Shown here: positions 32,931-41,082 of the stretch, in pieces
How the letters are laid out: every line of letters starts with the position of its first letter
Numbering within the stretch: position 1 is the first letter of the stretch
Assembly: GCF_002161285.1 (NCBI RefSeq)
Contig: NZ_NFHH01000003.1
Span: 223,901 to 287,900, forward strand
From: Blautia sp. An81
GTDB lineage: Bacteria; Bacillota; Clostridia; Lachnospirales; Lachnospiraceae
Length of the DNA stretch: 64,000 bases
Reading direction: 5' to 3'
Made by a program: the position numbers and the translations under genes
Notes under the pieces: model-generated
Database searches by the model: none
Told to the model about the DNA's origin: nothing
Seen by the model: only the letters and a program-made list of their open reading frames with translations

Positions 32931-34277
32931 ATGGCATTTGAGAGTTTAACTGATAAACTGCAGAATGTGTTCAAAAATTTAAGGAAAAAAGGCCGTCTGA
33001 CGGAAGCGGACGTAAAAGCGGCGCTGAAGGAAGTAAAAATGGCCCTCTTAGAAGCGGACGTCAGCTTCAAGGTGGTAAAGCAGTTTATGAAAGCCGTTCA
33101 GGAACGGGCAGTAGGACAGGATGTTATGTCTGGTCTGAATCCCGGCCAGATGGTGATCAAAATCGTAAACGAAGAACTGGTAAAGCTTATGGGCAGCGAG
33201 ACCACAGAGCTTGCCCTGAGACCGGGAAATGAAGTGACAGTCATTATGATGGCAGGTCTTCAGGGTGCAGGTAAGACCACCACTGCCGCAAAGCTGGCAG
33301 GTAAGCTGAAATCCAAGGGAAGAAAGCCCCTTCTGGCAGCCTGTGACGTATACCGTCCGGCAGCCATCAAGCAGCTCCAGGTCAATGGAGAGAAGCAGGG
33401 CGTAGAAGTGTTTACTATGGGTGACAAGAACAGTCCGGTGGACATTGCCAAGGGAGCTTATGAACACGCAAAAAATGAAAAATACAATGTTTTGATATTA
33501 GATACCGCAGGACGTCTTCACATAGATGAGGATATGATGCAGGAGCTGGAGAACATAAAAGCGGCTCTCACTGTGGATCAGACAGTTCTGGTAGTAGATG
33601 CCATGACCGGACAGGATGCGGTAAATGTGGCAGAGACCTTCCAGAACAAGGTGGGCATCGACGGTGTGATCCTGACAAAGATGGATGGTGACACCAGAGG
33701 CGGTGCGGCCCTTTCCATTAAGGCTATCAGCGGAAAGCCTATCCTCTACGTAGGTATGGGAGAAAAACTTTCCGATCTGGAGCAGTTTTATCCGGAGCGT
33801 ATGGCCTCCCGTATTCTGGGAATGGGAGATGTAATGAGTCTCATTGAAAAGGCTCAGGCCAATCTGGATGAAGAAAAGGCAAAAGAGATGGAACAGAAGT
33901 TCCGGAAGAATACTTTTGGCTTTGACGATTACCTGGAGAGTATGAATCAGATGAAAAACATGGGCGGTCTGTCCAGCGTTCTGAGCATGCTTCCCGGCAT
34001 CGGTTCCCAGGTAAAGGATATTGACAGCATGGTAGATGAGAAAGAACTGGCCCGGAAAGAGGCTATGATCCTTTCTATGACGCCAAAGGAGCGTTCTAAT
34101 CCTGACATCCTGAATCCTTCCAGAAAAGCGAGGATTGCAAAAGGAGCAGGGGTGGACGTGGCAGAAGTTAACCGCATGGTAAAACAGTTCGAGCAGGCCA
34201 AGAAGATGATGAAGCAGATGCCCGGACTGATGGGCGGCAAAGGTGGTAAAAGAGGAAAATTCAAACTCCCCTTTTAA
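32931..34277 (+). CDS. ffh: Signal recognition particle protein Ffh
   Basis: SRP54-type GTPase of 448 residues that binds 4.5S RNA and signal sequences. N domain, then G domain with GLQGAGKTTTAAKLAG, DTAGRLHIDEDMMQEL and TKMDGDTRGG, then a methionine-rich M domain (MNQMKNMGGLSSVLSMLPG ... KKMMKQMPGLMGG). The partner FtsY is in this window; no 4.5S RNA gene was recognised. It leads the rpsP-trmD-rplS block. Confidence 0.98.
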   Translation: MAFESLTDKLQNVFKNLRKKGRLTEADVKAALKEVKMALLEADVSFKVVKQFMKAVQERAVGQDVMSGLNPGQMVIKIVNEELVKLMGSETTELALRPGNEVTVIMMAGLQGAGKTTTAAKLAGKLKSKGRKPLLAACDVYRPAAIKQLQVNGEKQGVEVFTMGDKNSPVDIAKGAYEHAKNEKYNVLILDTAGRLHIDEDMMQELENIKAALTVDQTVLVVDAMTGQDAVNVAETFQNKVGIDGVILTKMDGDTRGGAALSIKAISGKPILYVGMGEKLSDLEQFYPERMASRILGMGDVMSLIEKAQANLDEEKAKEMEQKFRKNTFGFDDYLESMNQMKNMGGLSSVLSMLPGIGSQVKDIDSMVDEKELARKEAMILSMTPKERSNPDILNPSRKARIAKGAGVDVAEVNRMVKQFEQAKKMMKQMPGLMGGKGGKRGKFKLPF

Positions 34278-34315
34278 CATATAAGAATGAGTAAAGATCA
34301 GGAGGTGAAAAGAAC

Positions 34316-34561
34316 ATGGCAGTAAAAATCAGATTAAGAAGAATGGGACAGAAAAAAGCTCCTTTCTATAGAATCATCGTTGCAGATTCCAGATCCCCAA
34401 GAGATGGAAAGTTCATCGAGGAGATTGGAACCTATGATCCAAACCAGGATCCAAGCGTATACAAAGTAGATGAAGAAGCAGCAAAGAGATGGCTGGCTAA
34501 CGGTGCTCAGCCTACAGACGTAGTTGCTAAGATCTTTAAGCTGGCTGGTATCGAAAAATAA
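34316..34561 (+). CDS. rpsP: 30S ribosomal protein S16
   Basis: 81 residues starting [19 protein letters not shown], with the family pattern [18 protein letters not shown] and [27 protein letters not shown] precedes the ATG. It opens the conserved rpsP-khpA-rimM-trmD-rplS order. Confidence 0.98.
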   Translation: MAVKIRLRRMGQKKAPFYRIIVADSRSPRDGKFIEEIGTYDPNQDPSVYKVDEEAAKRWLANGAQPTDVVAKIFKLAGIEK

Positions 34562-34578
34562 TCGGGAGGTACTTTGTA

Positions 34579-34809
34579 ATGAAAGAATTAGTAGAAGTAA
34601 TTGCAAAATCTCTGGTAGATTGTCCCGATGAAGTCGTTGTTACCGAGACAGAAGAAAATGACGCAGTCCTTGTAGAGCTTAAAGTAGCGCCTTCCGACAT
34701 GGGTAAAGTGATCGGACGCCAGGGACGGATCGCAAAAGCTATCCGCACAGTGGTAAAGGCCGCATCTTCAAAGAGCGACAAAAAGGTAGTCGTTGATATT
34801 TTGCAGTAA
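34579..34809 (+). CDS. khpA: KH-domain RNA-binding protein KhpA
   Basis: 76 residues forming one KH domain; the RNA-contacting GxxG loop is GRQG within GKVIGRQGRIAKAIR. In Firmicutes KhpA works with KhpB/EloR as an RNA chaperone affecting cell elongation. Its place between rpsP and rimM is conserved. Confidence 0.95.
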   Translation: MKELVEVIAKSLVDCPDEVVVTETEENDAVLVELKVAPSDMGKVIGRQGRIAKAIRTVVKAASSKSDKKVVVDILQ

Positions 34810-34830
34810 GCGTTTCGCTTATGACAGCAT

Positions 34831-34877
34831 AGAAAGGGCTGTTGCAATAAAAGATTATTGCGGCAGCTCTTCTTTTA
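34831..34877 (+). terminator. Hairpin between khpA and rimM
   Basis: AGAAAGGGCTGTTGCAATAA (34831-34850) pairs with TTATTGCGGCAGCTCTTCT (34855-34873) with a few G.U pairs and mismatches, followed by TTTTAT. It probably attenuates transcription within the superoperon rather than ending it, as rimM-trmD show no strong promoter of their own. Confidence 0.7.
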
Positions 34878-34892
34878 TATAGGAGAGAAAAA

Positions 34893-35396
34893 ATGGAAGA
34901 TTTGCTTCAGGTTGGAGTCATTACCACCACCCATGGCATTCGGGGAGAGGTAAAGGTATTTCCCACTACAGATGATCCCCGGAGGTTTGAGAAACTCCCC
35001 AGCGTGCTCCTGGATACAGGGAAAGAATTGTGTGAACTGGAAATCCAGAGAGTGAAATATTTCAAACAGTTTGTGATCCTGAAATTCCAGGATGTAGATG
35101 ATATTAATGAGATCGAACCCTATAAAGGAAAAAGTCTCTATGTGACCAGAGACATGGCAGTGCCTTTAGGAGAAAACGAATATTATATCGCAGATCTTAT
35201 AGGTATGGATGTTTTTCTGGAAGACGGAAGCCTTTTTGGAAAAATAAAAGACGTTATGGAGACAGGGGCCAATGACGTATATATTGTCCAGACCCAGGAA
35301 AAAGAAGTGCTGATCCCGGCGATCAAGGACTGTATCCGCCAGGTAGATGTGAAGGAAAACAAGATGGTCATCCATCTTTTAAAAGGATTGGTCTAG
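34893..35396 (+). CDS. rimM: 16S rRNA processing protein RimM
   Basis: 167 residues needed for 30S subunit maturation and binding S19. The N-terminal beta-barrel begins VGVITTTHGIRGEVKVFPTT, and the C-terminal PRC barrel is marked by EYYIADLIGMDV and DVYIV...LIPAI. GGAGAG precedes the ATG; trmD follows after 10 bp. Confidence 0.96.
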   Translation: MEDLLQVGVITTTHGIRGEVKVFPTTDDPRRFEKLPSVLLDTGKELCELEIQRVKYFKQFVILKFQDVDDINEIEPYKGKSLYVTRDMAVPLGENEYYIADLIGMDVFLEDGSLFGKIKDVMETGANDVYIVQTQEKEVLIPAIKDCIRQVDVKENKMVIHLLKGLV

Positions 35397-35406
35397 GAGG
35401 AAGGGT

Positions 35407-36855
35407 ATGAAATTTCATGTACTGACTTTATTTCCGGAAATGATCGAAAATGCAGTCCACACCAGCATTACTGGACGGGCGGTAAAGAAAGGGACCATAT
35501 CCCTGGATACGGTAAATATCCGGGATTTTTCGGATAATAAGCATATGCGGGTAGATGATTACCCTTATGGAGGCGGCGCCGGCATGGTGATGCAGCCAGA
35601 GCCTGTATACCGTGCCTGGACATCGGTGGCAGAACCATGCAGTAAAGAGGGAAAAAAGCCCAGATGTATCTATCTGACCCCTCAGGGCAGGGTTCTGAAC
35701 CAGACACTGGTAGAAGAACTGGCTATGGAAGAAGAGCTGATACTTCTCTGCGGCCATTATGAAGGAATAGATGAACGGGTTTTGGAGGAAGTGGTCACAG
35801 ACTATGTGTCCATTGGTGATTATGTCCTGACAGGAGGAGAGCTGGCAGCCTGTGTGCTCATCGATGCGGTATCCAGATTTGTGCCGGGGGTGCTGAGCAA
35901 TGAGGAGTCTTTCCAGTTTGAATCCATCCAGGATAATCTTCTGGAATACCCTCACTATACCAGACCAGAAGTATGGCAGGACAGAAAGGTACCGGAAGTG
36001 CTCCTGAAAGGAGACCACAAAAAAATCCAGTCCTGGCGTATGGAACAGTCTTTGGAGAGGACCAGACAGAGAAGACCGGACCTTCTGGAGAAGAACCGGC
36101 AAGTGACTGCTGCTGTTTTCAGCCCTACAGGAGGTACCAGAAGAGCGGCAGAGATCTTTACAGAATATCTCACCCAGAATCCCAGATATATAGATTTGAC
36201 CAGAAGAAAGCTGAGAAAAGAAAAAATAAAATTTTCTTCCAGAGAACTTCTGATCGCAGCAGCACCTGTCTACGGAGGACAGCTTCCGGTTATGGAAGAG
36301 CCTCTTTTTGCCAACCTTCAGGGAGAAGGAACTCCCTGTGTTATTATAGCAGCCTATGGAAACCGGCATTATGACGACACACTGGCTCAGATGAAGGAAC
36401 GTCTGGAGAGCCAGGGATTTATCTGCATCGGAGCAGCCGCCCCCATAATTCCTCATATCTATTCCCCTGTTCTGGGAAAGGGAAGGCCAGATGAAAAGGA
36501 TCAGCAGATACTCCGGAGATTGGCAGTGGAGATTAAGAAAAGACTGGAAAAAGGCCAGGAAGAAGGTTTCCTTTCTGTTTGTCTCCCGGGAAATCCTCGG
36601 CCAGAACCGAAACAGATGAAGCCGGTAGAAAAACATTTTGACAGAGGACTGTGCACTAACTGCCAGGCCTGCGTTCAGAAATGTCCTGTAAACGCTATTT
36701 CTCAGGAGACCCTGGAAATCTGTGAGGACAGATGTCTGAACTGTATGTCCTGTACAAAAGTCTGCAAGGCCGGTGCCAGAGGATTTGACTGTTCCCAGGT
36801 AAGGCAGTATCTGGAGAGTAATTACAGCAGTCCCAGAAAAACAGAGGTTTTTTAA
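35407..36855 (+). CDS. trmD: tRNA (guanine-N1)-methyltransferase TrmD fused to an EFR1-like flavodoxin/ferredoxin
   Basis: 482 residues, about twice the usual length. Residues 1-231 are a complete TrmD, which methylates G37 of tRNAs: FHVLTLFPEMI, YGGGAGMVM, CGHYEGIDERV and the knot loop SIGDYVLTGGELAA, ending RTRQRRPDLLEKNR. The frame then continues without a stop into an EFR1-type module: a flavodoxin phosphate loop VFSPTGGT (residues 237-244), APVYGGQLP and IIAAYGNRHYDDTL, and two [4Fe-4S] motifs, CTNCQACVQKC (from Cys416) and CLNCMSCTKVC (from Cys443). The junction codon is CAA at 36100-36102, directly followed by GTG, so a single base change could have removed a stop. Real fusion, strain-specific read-through or sequence error are the alternatives. 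Confidence 0.9.
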   Translation: MKFHVLTLFPEMIENAVHTSITGRAVKKGTISLDTVNIRDFSDNKHMRVDDYPYGGGAGMVMQPEPVYRAWTSVAEPCSKEGKKPRCIYLTPQGRVLNQTLVEELAMEEELILLCGHYEGIDERVLEEVVTDYVSIGDYVLTGGELAACVLIDAVSRFVPGVLSNEESFQFESIQDNLLEYPHYTRPEVWQDRKVPEVLLKGDHKKIQSWRMEQSLERTRQRRPDLLEKNRQVTAAVFSPTGGTRRAAEIFTEYLTQNPRYIDLTRRKLRKEKIKFSSRELLIAAAPVYGGQLPVMEEPLFANLQGEGTPCVIIAAYGNRHYDDTLAQMKERLESQGFICIGAAAPIIPHIYSPVLGKGRPDEKDQQILRRLAVEIKKRLEKGQEEGFLSVCLPGNPRPEPKQMKPVEKHFDRGLCTNCQACVQKCPVNAISQETLEICEDRCLNCMSCTKVCKAGARGFDCSQVRQYLESNYSSPRKTEVF

Positions 36856-36865
36856 ACCTTTTTAC

Positions 36866-36894
36866 TTGACAGGATAGTATCCCCATAGTATAAT
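36866..36894 (+). promoter_or_regulatory. Consensus promoter of rplS
   Basis: TTGACA at 36866-36871 and TATAAT at 36889-36894, 17-bp spacer. A weak AGGTTT/AAACCT hairpin with a T run (36846-36864) around the trmD stop precedes it. Confidence 0.88.
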
Positions 36895-36899
36895 GATAT

Positions 36900-36990
36900 C
36901 CGTTGTGAATGGTGGGAGCAGTGCGCCCTCACTTAAAAAAAGAGATGGTCCTCTGCTGCGTAGTGCATTAAGAACATCCAGAGATAAAGG
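36900..36990 (+). ncRNA. Ribosomal protein L19 leader
   Basis: The about 100-nt leader contains GTGAATGGTGGG early and CTCTGCTGCGTAGTGCATTAAGAAC late, the recognisable conserved parts of the Firmicutes L19 leader, an autoregulatory mRNA structure bound by L19. Boundaries are approximate. Confidence 0.7.
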
Positions 36991-36999
36991 AGAATAATT

Positions 37000-37347
37000 A
37001 TGAACGAAATCATCAAAAACATTGAAGCTGCTCAGCTGAAAGCAGAAGTACCTCAGTTTAACGTAGGTGACACAGTAAGAGTACACGGAAAGATCAAAGA
37101 GGGAAACCGTGAGAGAATCCAGGTATTCGAAGGTGTTGTTTTAAAGAAACAGGGCGGAAGCAGCCGTGAGACATTTACTGTAAGAAAGAATTCTAACGGT
37201 ATCGGTGTAGAAAAGACATGGCCTCTTCATTCCCCAAATGTAGAAAAGGTAGAGGTTATCAGACGCGGTAAAGTAAGACGTGCAAAACTGAACTACTTGA
37301 GACAGCGTGTTGGTAAAGCTGCAAAAGTAAAAGAGTTAGTAAGATAA
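37000..37347 (+). CDS. rplS: 50S ribosomal protein L19
   Basis: 115 residues with [32 protein letters not shown] and FPLHSP-type segment ([13 protein letters not shown]) and [14 protein letters not shown], all typical of L19. AAGGAG precedes the start. It has its own promoter and leader and a strong terminator, so it can be expressed apart from trmD. Confidence 0.98.
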   Translation: MNEIIKNIEAAQLKAEVPQFNVGDTVRVHGKIKEGNRERIQVFEGVVLKKQGGSSRETFTVRKNSNGIGVEKTWPLHSPNVEKVEVIRRGKVRRAKLNYLRQRVGKAAKVKELVR

Positions 37348-37358
37348 TATGGTGATAA

Positions 37359-37405
37359 ACAGGGGGCCGCTGTGTGGAGAGACATTCAGCGGCCCCCTGT
37401 TTCTT
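37359..37405 (+). terminator. Strong terminator after rplS
   Basis: A perfect 14-bp GC-rich stem (ACAGGGGGCCGCTG and complement) with a 14-base loop, followed by TTCTT. Confidence 0.88.
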
Positions 37406-37469
37406 AAACATATAAAAAAGTACCGAGCGAATTTTGCTCATCCACTATATACAGGATTCGGGGGTCAGC

Positions 37470-38075
37470 ATGAAAAAGAGAAAAAAGAAAAAAATACAGA
37501 AGATAGAGTTTCAGAGAGAAATGGCTCTGGAGTTTATTAAAAGCGAAAAGGGACGTCCTGTTTTTGCCTGGGTATTCCAGATCGCAGTAACCCTGGCCCT
37601 GGCAGCAGTGGTGGCCATCTTTTTTTTCCAGAGTATTGCAATGCAGGAAAGCAGTATGGAACCAACTATAGAGACCGGGGAGAGATTCTTTATCAATAAA
37701 CTGGCCTATAAATTTACTAACCCTGGCCGGGGAGATATCATCGCTTTCACTAAAGATGGCAGCGATGATGCACCTGTCCATATTAAGCGGGTGATCGGCC
37801 TGCCGGGAGAGACTATAGAAATCCGTGATGGCGTTATCTATATTGACGGAGAGGAATATGAAGAGGAAGGAGACCTTCCCCAGATCAGCAATCCTGGTCT
37901 GGCAGAAAATGGAGTGACATTAGACGGAGATGAATATTTTGTACTGGGAGATAACAGGAATAACAGTGAAGACAGCCGGTTTGCGGAAGTACAGAATATA
38001 AATGAAAAGTATATTGAAGGAAAGCTCTGGTTCTGCTGTTATCCCGCAGACAAGATAGGGTTTGTAAAACATTAG
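37470..38075 (+). CDS. lepB: Signal peptidase I
   Basis: Type I leader peptidase of 201 residues that cuts signal peptides at the outer membrane face. A very basic N-terminus (KKRKKKKIQK) precedes one membrane helix (about residues 28-50). The catalytic serine is in QESSMEPTI, the general-base lysine in HIKRVIGLPGE, and the family box GDNRNNSEDSR follows. ATG 37470 is preferred over 37434 because the longer form would add residues before the basic start. It begins the lepB-rbgA-rnhB group. Confidence 0.95.
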   Translation: MKKRKKKKIQKIEFQREMALEFIKSEKGRPVFAWVFQIAVTLALAAVVAIFFFQSIAMQESSMEPTIETGERFFINKLAYKFTNPGRGDIIAFTKDGSDDAPVHIKRVIGLPGETIEIRDGVIYIDGEEYEEEGDLPQISNPGLAENGVTLDGDEYFVLGDNRNNSEDSRFAEVQNINEKYIEGKLWFCCYPADKIGFVKH

Positions 38076-38091
38076 AAAAGCGAGGAAAAAT

Positions 38092-38946
38092 ATGAATTAT
38101 CAATGGTATCCCGGACACATGACAAAGGCGAAGCGGATGATGGAGGAAAACATCAAGCTCATTGATCTGATCATAGAGGTGGTAGATGCAAGGATCCCAA
38201 TATCCAGCAGAAACCCTGACATTGACCAGCTGGGAAAAAATAAGGCAAGACTTCTCCTGCTGAATAAATCAGATCTGGCAGATTCGGATCAGAATGAAGC
38301 CTGGAGCCGTTTTTTTCAGGAAAAGGGATTTCATGTATTGAAACTGAATTCCAGGAGCGGAAGCGGAGTGAAAGGTGTGCTGCCTTTGGTCATGGAAGCC
38401 TGTAAAGAAAAAATCGAAAGAGACAAAAGAAGAGGTATAAAAAATCGGCCTGTTCGGGCTATGGTGGTGGGGATCCCCAATGTAGGAAAATCTACTTTTA
38501 TCAATGCTTTTGCAGGAAAAGCCTGTACCAAAACAGGAAATAAACCGGGAGTGACCAAAGGAAAACAGTGGATCCGGATCAATAAAAGTCTGGAACTTTT
38601 GGATACGCCCGGTATCCTCTGGCCAAAGTTCGAGGACCAGCAGGTAGGTGCCAGATTGGCTATGGTCGGCTCTATAAAAGACGAAATATTAAATCTTGAG
38701 GAATTATCTCTGGAGCTTCTGAAATATCTCCACAGAGACTATCCTGGGTTGTTAAAGGCCAGATACGAAATAGAAGAATCTCCGGAGCCTCTGACTATGC
38801 TGGAGCAGATCGCATCAAACCGGAAGTGCATCCAGAAAGGCGGAGAGCTTGACTATGGAAAAGCCGCAGGGATTCTTCTGGAGGAATTCCGAAATGGAAA
38901 GATTGGGCGGATTACTTTGGAGAAACCTCTGATACAGGAGCAGTAA
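38092..38946 (+). CDS. ylqF: Ribosome biogenesis GTPase YlqF/RbgA
   Basis: 284-residue circularly permuted GTPase for late 50S assembly. Motif order is permuted: NKSD (G4) first, then GIPNVGKST (G1) and DTPGIL (G3). The N-terminus NYQWYPGHMTKAKR is diagnostic, as is the helical C-terminal domain. rnhB follows after 3 bp. Confidence 0.97.
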   Translation: MNYQWYPGHMTKAKRMMEENIKLIDLIIEVVDARIPISSRNPDIDQLGKNKARLLLLNKSDLADSDQNEAWSRFFQEKGFHVLKLNSRSGSGVKGVLPLVMEACKEKIERDKRRGIKNRPVRAMVVGIPNVGKSTFINAFAGKACTKTGNKPGVTKGKQWIRINKSLELLDTPGILWPKFEDQQVGARLAMVGSIKDEILNLEELSLELLKYLHRDYPGLLKARYEIEESPEPLTMLEQIASNRKCIQKGGELDYGKAAGILLEEFRNGKIGRITLEKPLIQEQ

Positions 38947-38949
38947 AGA

Positions 38950-39717
38950 ATGAAGAGCATACAGGAAATAAAGGAAGAGTTTAAAAGAGCTGCGCTGAAA
39001 GAACTTCCGGCTCTTATGGAGAATTACAGGGAAGACCAGCGCAAAGGGGTCATGAATCTTCTGGAACAGGCTGGGAAACGGCTGGAAAAGCTGGAGGCAG
39101 AGAGAGTACGTCTGGAGAAAATGAGAGCCTATGAGCATGAATATGAACATCTGGGTTATGTCTGCGGTATTGACGAGGCAGGAAGAGGTCCTTTTGCAGG
39201 ACCTGTGGTGGCAGGGGCGGTAATCCTGCCAAAAGACTGTGAAATCCTGGGCCTGAATGACTCTAAACAGATTTCCGAAAAAAGAAGAGAAGAACTCTAT
39301 GAGGAGATCATAGAAAAAGCAGTGGCTGCAGAAACAGGCTTTGCCAGTCCGGCCAGAATTGATGAGATTAATATCCTGCAGGCCACCTATGAAGCTATGA
39401 GAGAAGCAGTAGGAAAACTCCCTGTGAGACCGCAGATTCTTTTGAATGATGCAGTTACTATACCGGGAATAGAGATCCCCCAGGTGCCCATTATAAAAGG
39501 AGACAGTAAAAGCCTTTCCATTGCTGCAGCTAGTATTGTGGCAAAAGTTACCAGAGACCGGCTGATGCGGGAGTATGATAAGATCATGCCGGAGTATGGA
39601 TTTGCGTCCCATAAGGGATATGGCTCCAGGGAACATATTGAGGCATTGAGAAAATATGGCCCCTCTCCTATACATAGAAAAACTTTTATAAGAAATGTTT
39701 TTGAGGACAGGACATGA
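38950..39717 (+). CDS. rnhB: Ribonuclease HII
   Basis: 255 residues. Removes ribonucleotides from RNA-DNA duplexes. The catalytic GIDEAGRGPFAGPVVAGAV begins near residue 72, and DSKQISEKRREEL and GDSKSLSIAAASIVAKV carry further acidic residues. The roughly 70-residue N-terminal helical extension is found in Firmicutes RNase HII. It overlaps the yraN-like gene by 4 bp. Confidence 0.97.
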   Translation: MKSIQEIKEEFKRAALKELPALMENYREDQRKGVMNLLEQAGKRLEKLEAERVRLEKMRAYEHEYEHLGYVCGIDEAGRGPFAGPVVAGAVILPKDCEILGLNDSKQISEKRREELYEEIIEKAVAAETGFASPARIDEINILQATYEAMREAVGKLPVRPQILLNDAVTIPGIEIPQVPIIKGDSKSLSIAAASIVAKVTRDRLMREYDKIMPEYGFASHKGYGSREHIEALRKYGPSPIHRKTFIRNVFEDRT

Positions 39718-40091
39718 CCGGCGGGAGAAAAGGCCCGGACTCTTCTAAGAAGATTGGAAGCCGCTATGAGCAGGCTGCTGCAGATTTTCTCCAGGACCGG
39801 GGCTATAAAATTCTGGAGCGGAATTTCCGCTGCCCTGCAGGAGAAATTGATATTATTGCCAGAGAGGGAGAATATCTCTGCTTTCTGGAAGTAAAGTTCA
39901 GAAGCGAAAAAGACCGGGGGACTCCCCAGGAAGCTGTGAACGGAAGAAAGCAGCGGAGGATATCAAGAGCAGCCCTTTATTATATGATGAAAAATGGGCT
40001 GAGTGATACCACACCCTGCAGGTTTGATGTAGTGGGAATTTTGCCAGAGAAGACCACATTGATAAAGAATGCGTTTTCTTTTAAGAGGTGA
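39714..40091 (+). CDS. yraN: UPF0102 (YraN) family protein
   Basis: 125 residues with a nuclease-like core: GSRYEQAAADFLQDRGYKILERNFRCPAGEIDIIAREGEYLCFLEVKFR. The pattern GEIDIIA...EVK resembles the restriction-endonuclease fold. No activity is established. Its start overlaps rnhB, the standard location. Confidence 0.93.
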   Translation: MTGGRKGPDSSKKIGSRYEQAAADFLQDRGYKILERNFRCPAGEIDIIAREGEYLCFLEVKFRSEKDRGTPQEAVNGRKQRRISRAALYYMMKNGLSDTTPCRFDVVGILPEKTTLIKNAFSFKR

Positions 40092-40958
40092 ATGATGAAA
40101 ATTAAATGGGACAAAGACACAGAAGAACATATGGCAGTACAGGAAAAGGAAGGGGTCGTTTATCTTACCTATCCGGCATTTGAAAAATTTCCCCAGTTCT
40201 GTCATGGCTTTTCTACCAGGCTGGGAGGCGTGAGCCAGGGAATTTACAGCACTATGAATTTAAGCTTTCAGAGGGGGGACCTGGAAGAAAATGTGTCTGA
40301 AAATTACCGGCGTATTGCCAGGGCCATAGGCTTTGACCTGGAGGGGGCAGTGTGCTCTCAGCAGACTCACACAGTCAATATCCGTCAGGTAAAAAAAGAG
40401 GATGGAGGCAAGGGGATTCTGAAGCCCCTGGACTATCAGGACATTGACGGATTGATCACAGATATACCAGGCATGACTCTCGTAACTTCTTTTGCAGACT
40501 GTGTTCCTCTGTTTTTTATGGATCCAGTTCATAATGCTATAGGTCTGGCTCATTCCGGCTGGAAAGGAACAGCGGCCAGAATGGGACGCCATATGCTGGG
40601 AGCGATGAAAGAAGCCTTCGGTTCAAAGTCATCAGAGATATATGCGGCTATTGGCCCCTCTATCTGCCAGAAATGTTATGAGGTGAGCCAGGATGTGGCA
40701 GAGATTTTTTTTAGAGAGTTTCCCCAAAGCCAGAAGGAAAAACACTTTATTTACAGAAAAGATAATGGAAAATATCAGCTAAACCTTTGGAGAGCCAACG
40801 AAATAATCTTTCTTGAGGAAGGGATTCCCAAGGAGCATATTAGTTTTCCCGGAATCTGTACCTGCTGCAACCCGGAGCTGCTCTTTTCCCACAGGGCCAG
40901 TAAAGGAAAAAGGGGAAATCTGTCAGCTTTTCTGGAAATCAGGCCGTCAATGGAATAG
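40092..40958 (+). CDS. pgeF: Peptidoglycan editing factor PgeF (YfiH/laccase-domain family)
   Basis: 288 residues. The family motifs GFSTRLGGVSQG, FADCVPLFF, AHSGWKGTAARM and CTCCNPELLFSHRA are present, containing the conserved His and Cys metal ligands. In E. coli PgeF removes misincorporated L-Ser from muropeptide precursors; other members act as purine nucleoside phosphorylases or adenosine deaminases. ATG 40092 or 40095 may be used. It ends the superoperon. Confidence 0.92.
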   Translation: MMKIKWDKDTEEHMAVQEKEGVVYLTYPAFEKFPQFCHGFSTRLGGVSQGIYSTMNLSFQRGDLEENVSENYRRIARAIGFDLEGAVCSQQTHTVNIRQVKKEDGGKGILKPLDYQDIDGLITDIPGMTLVTSFADCVPLFFMDPVHNAIGLAHSGWKGTAARMGRHMLGAMKEAFGSKSSEIYAAIGPSICQKCYEVSQDVAEIFFREFPQSQKEKHFIYRKDNGKYQLNLWRANEIIFLEEGIPKEHISFPGICTCCNPELLFSHRASKGKRGNLSAFLEIRPSME

Positions 40959-41024
40959 TTGCATAAAGTTTACAAAGCATCTTAGGCAATATTACATAAA
41001 TGTTACAAAAAAATGAAAAACCAC

Positions 41025-41053
41025 TGTTCATTTCACAGATTCTATGATATAAT
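41025..41053 (+). promoter_or_regulatory. Promoter of the 3D-domain gene
   Basis: TGTTCA at 41025-41030 and TATAAT at 41048-41053 with a 17-bp spacer. Confidence 0.6.
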
Positions 41054-41082
41054 CTTAAGCGTTAGTGAAAAGGAGCTTTGGT

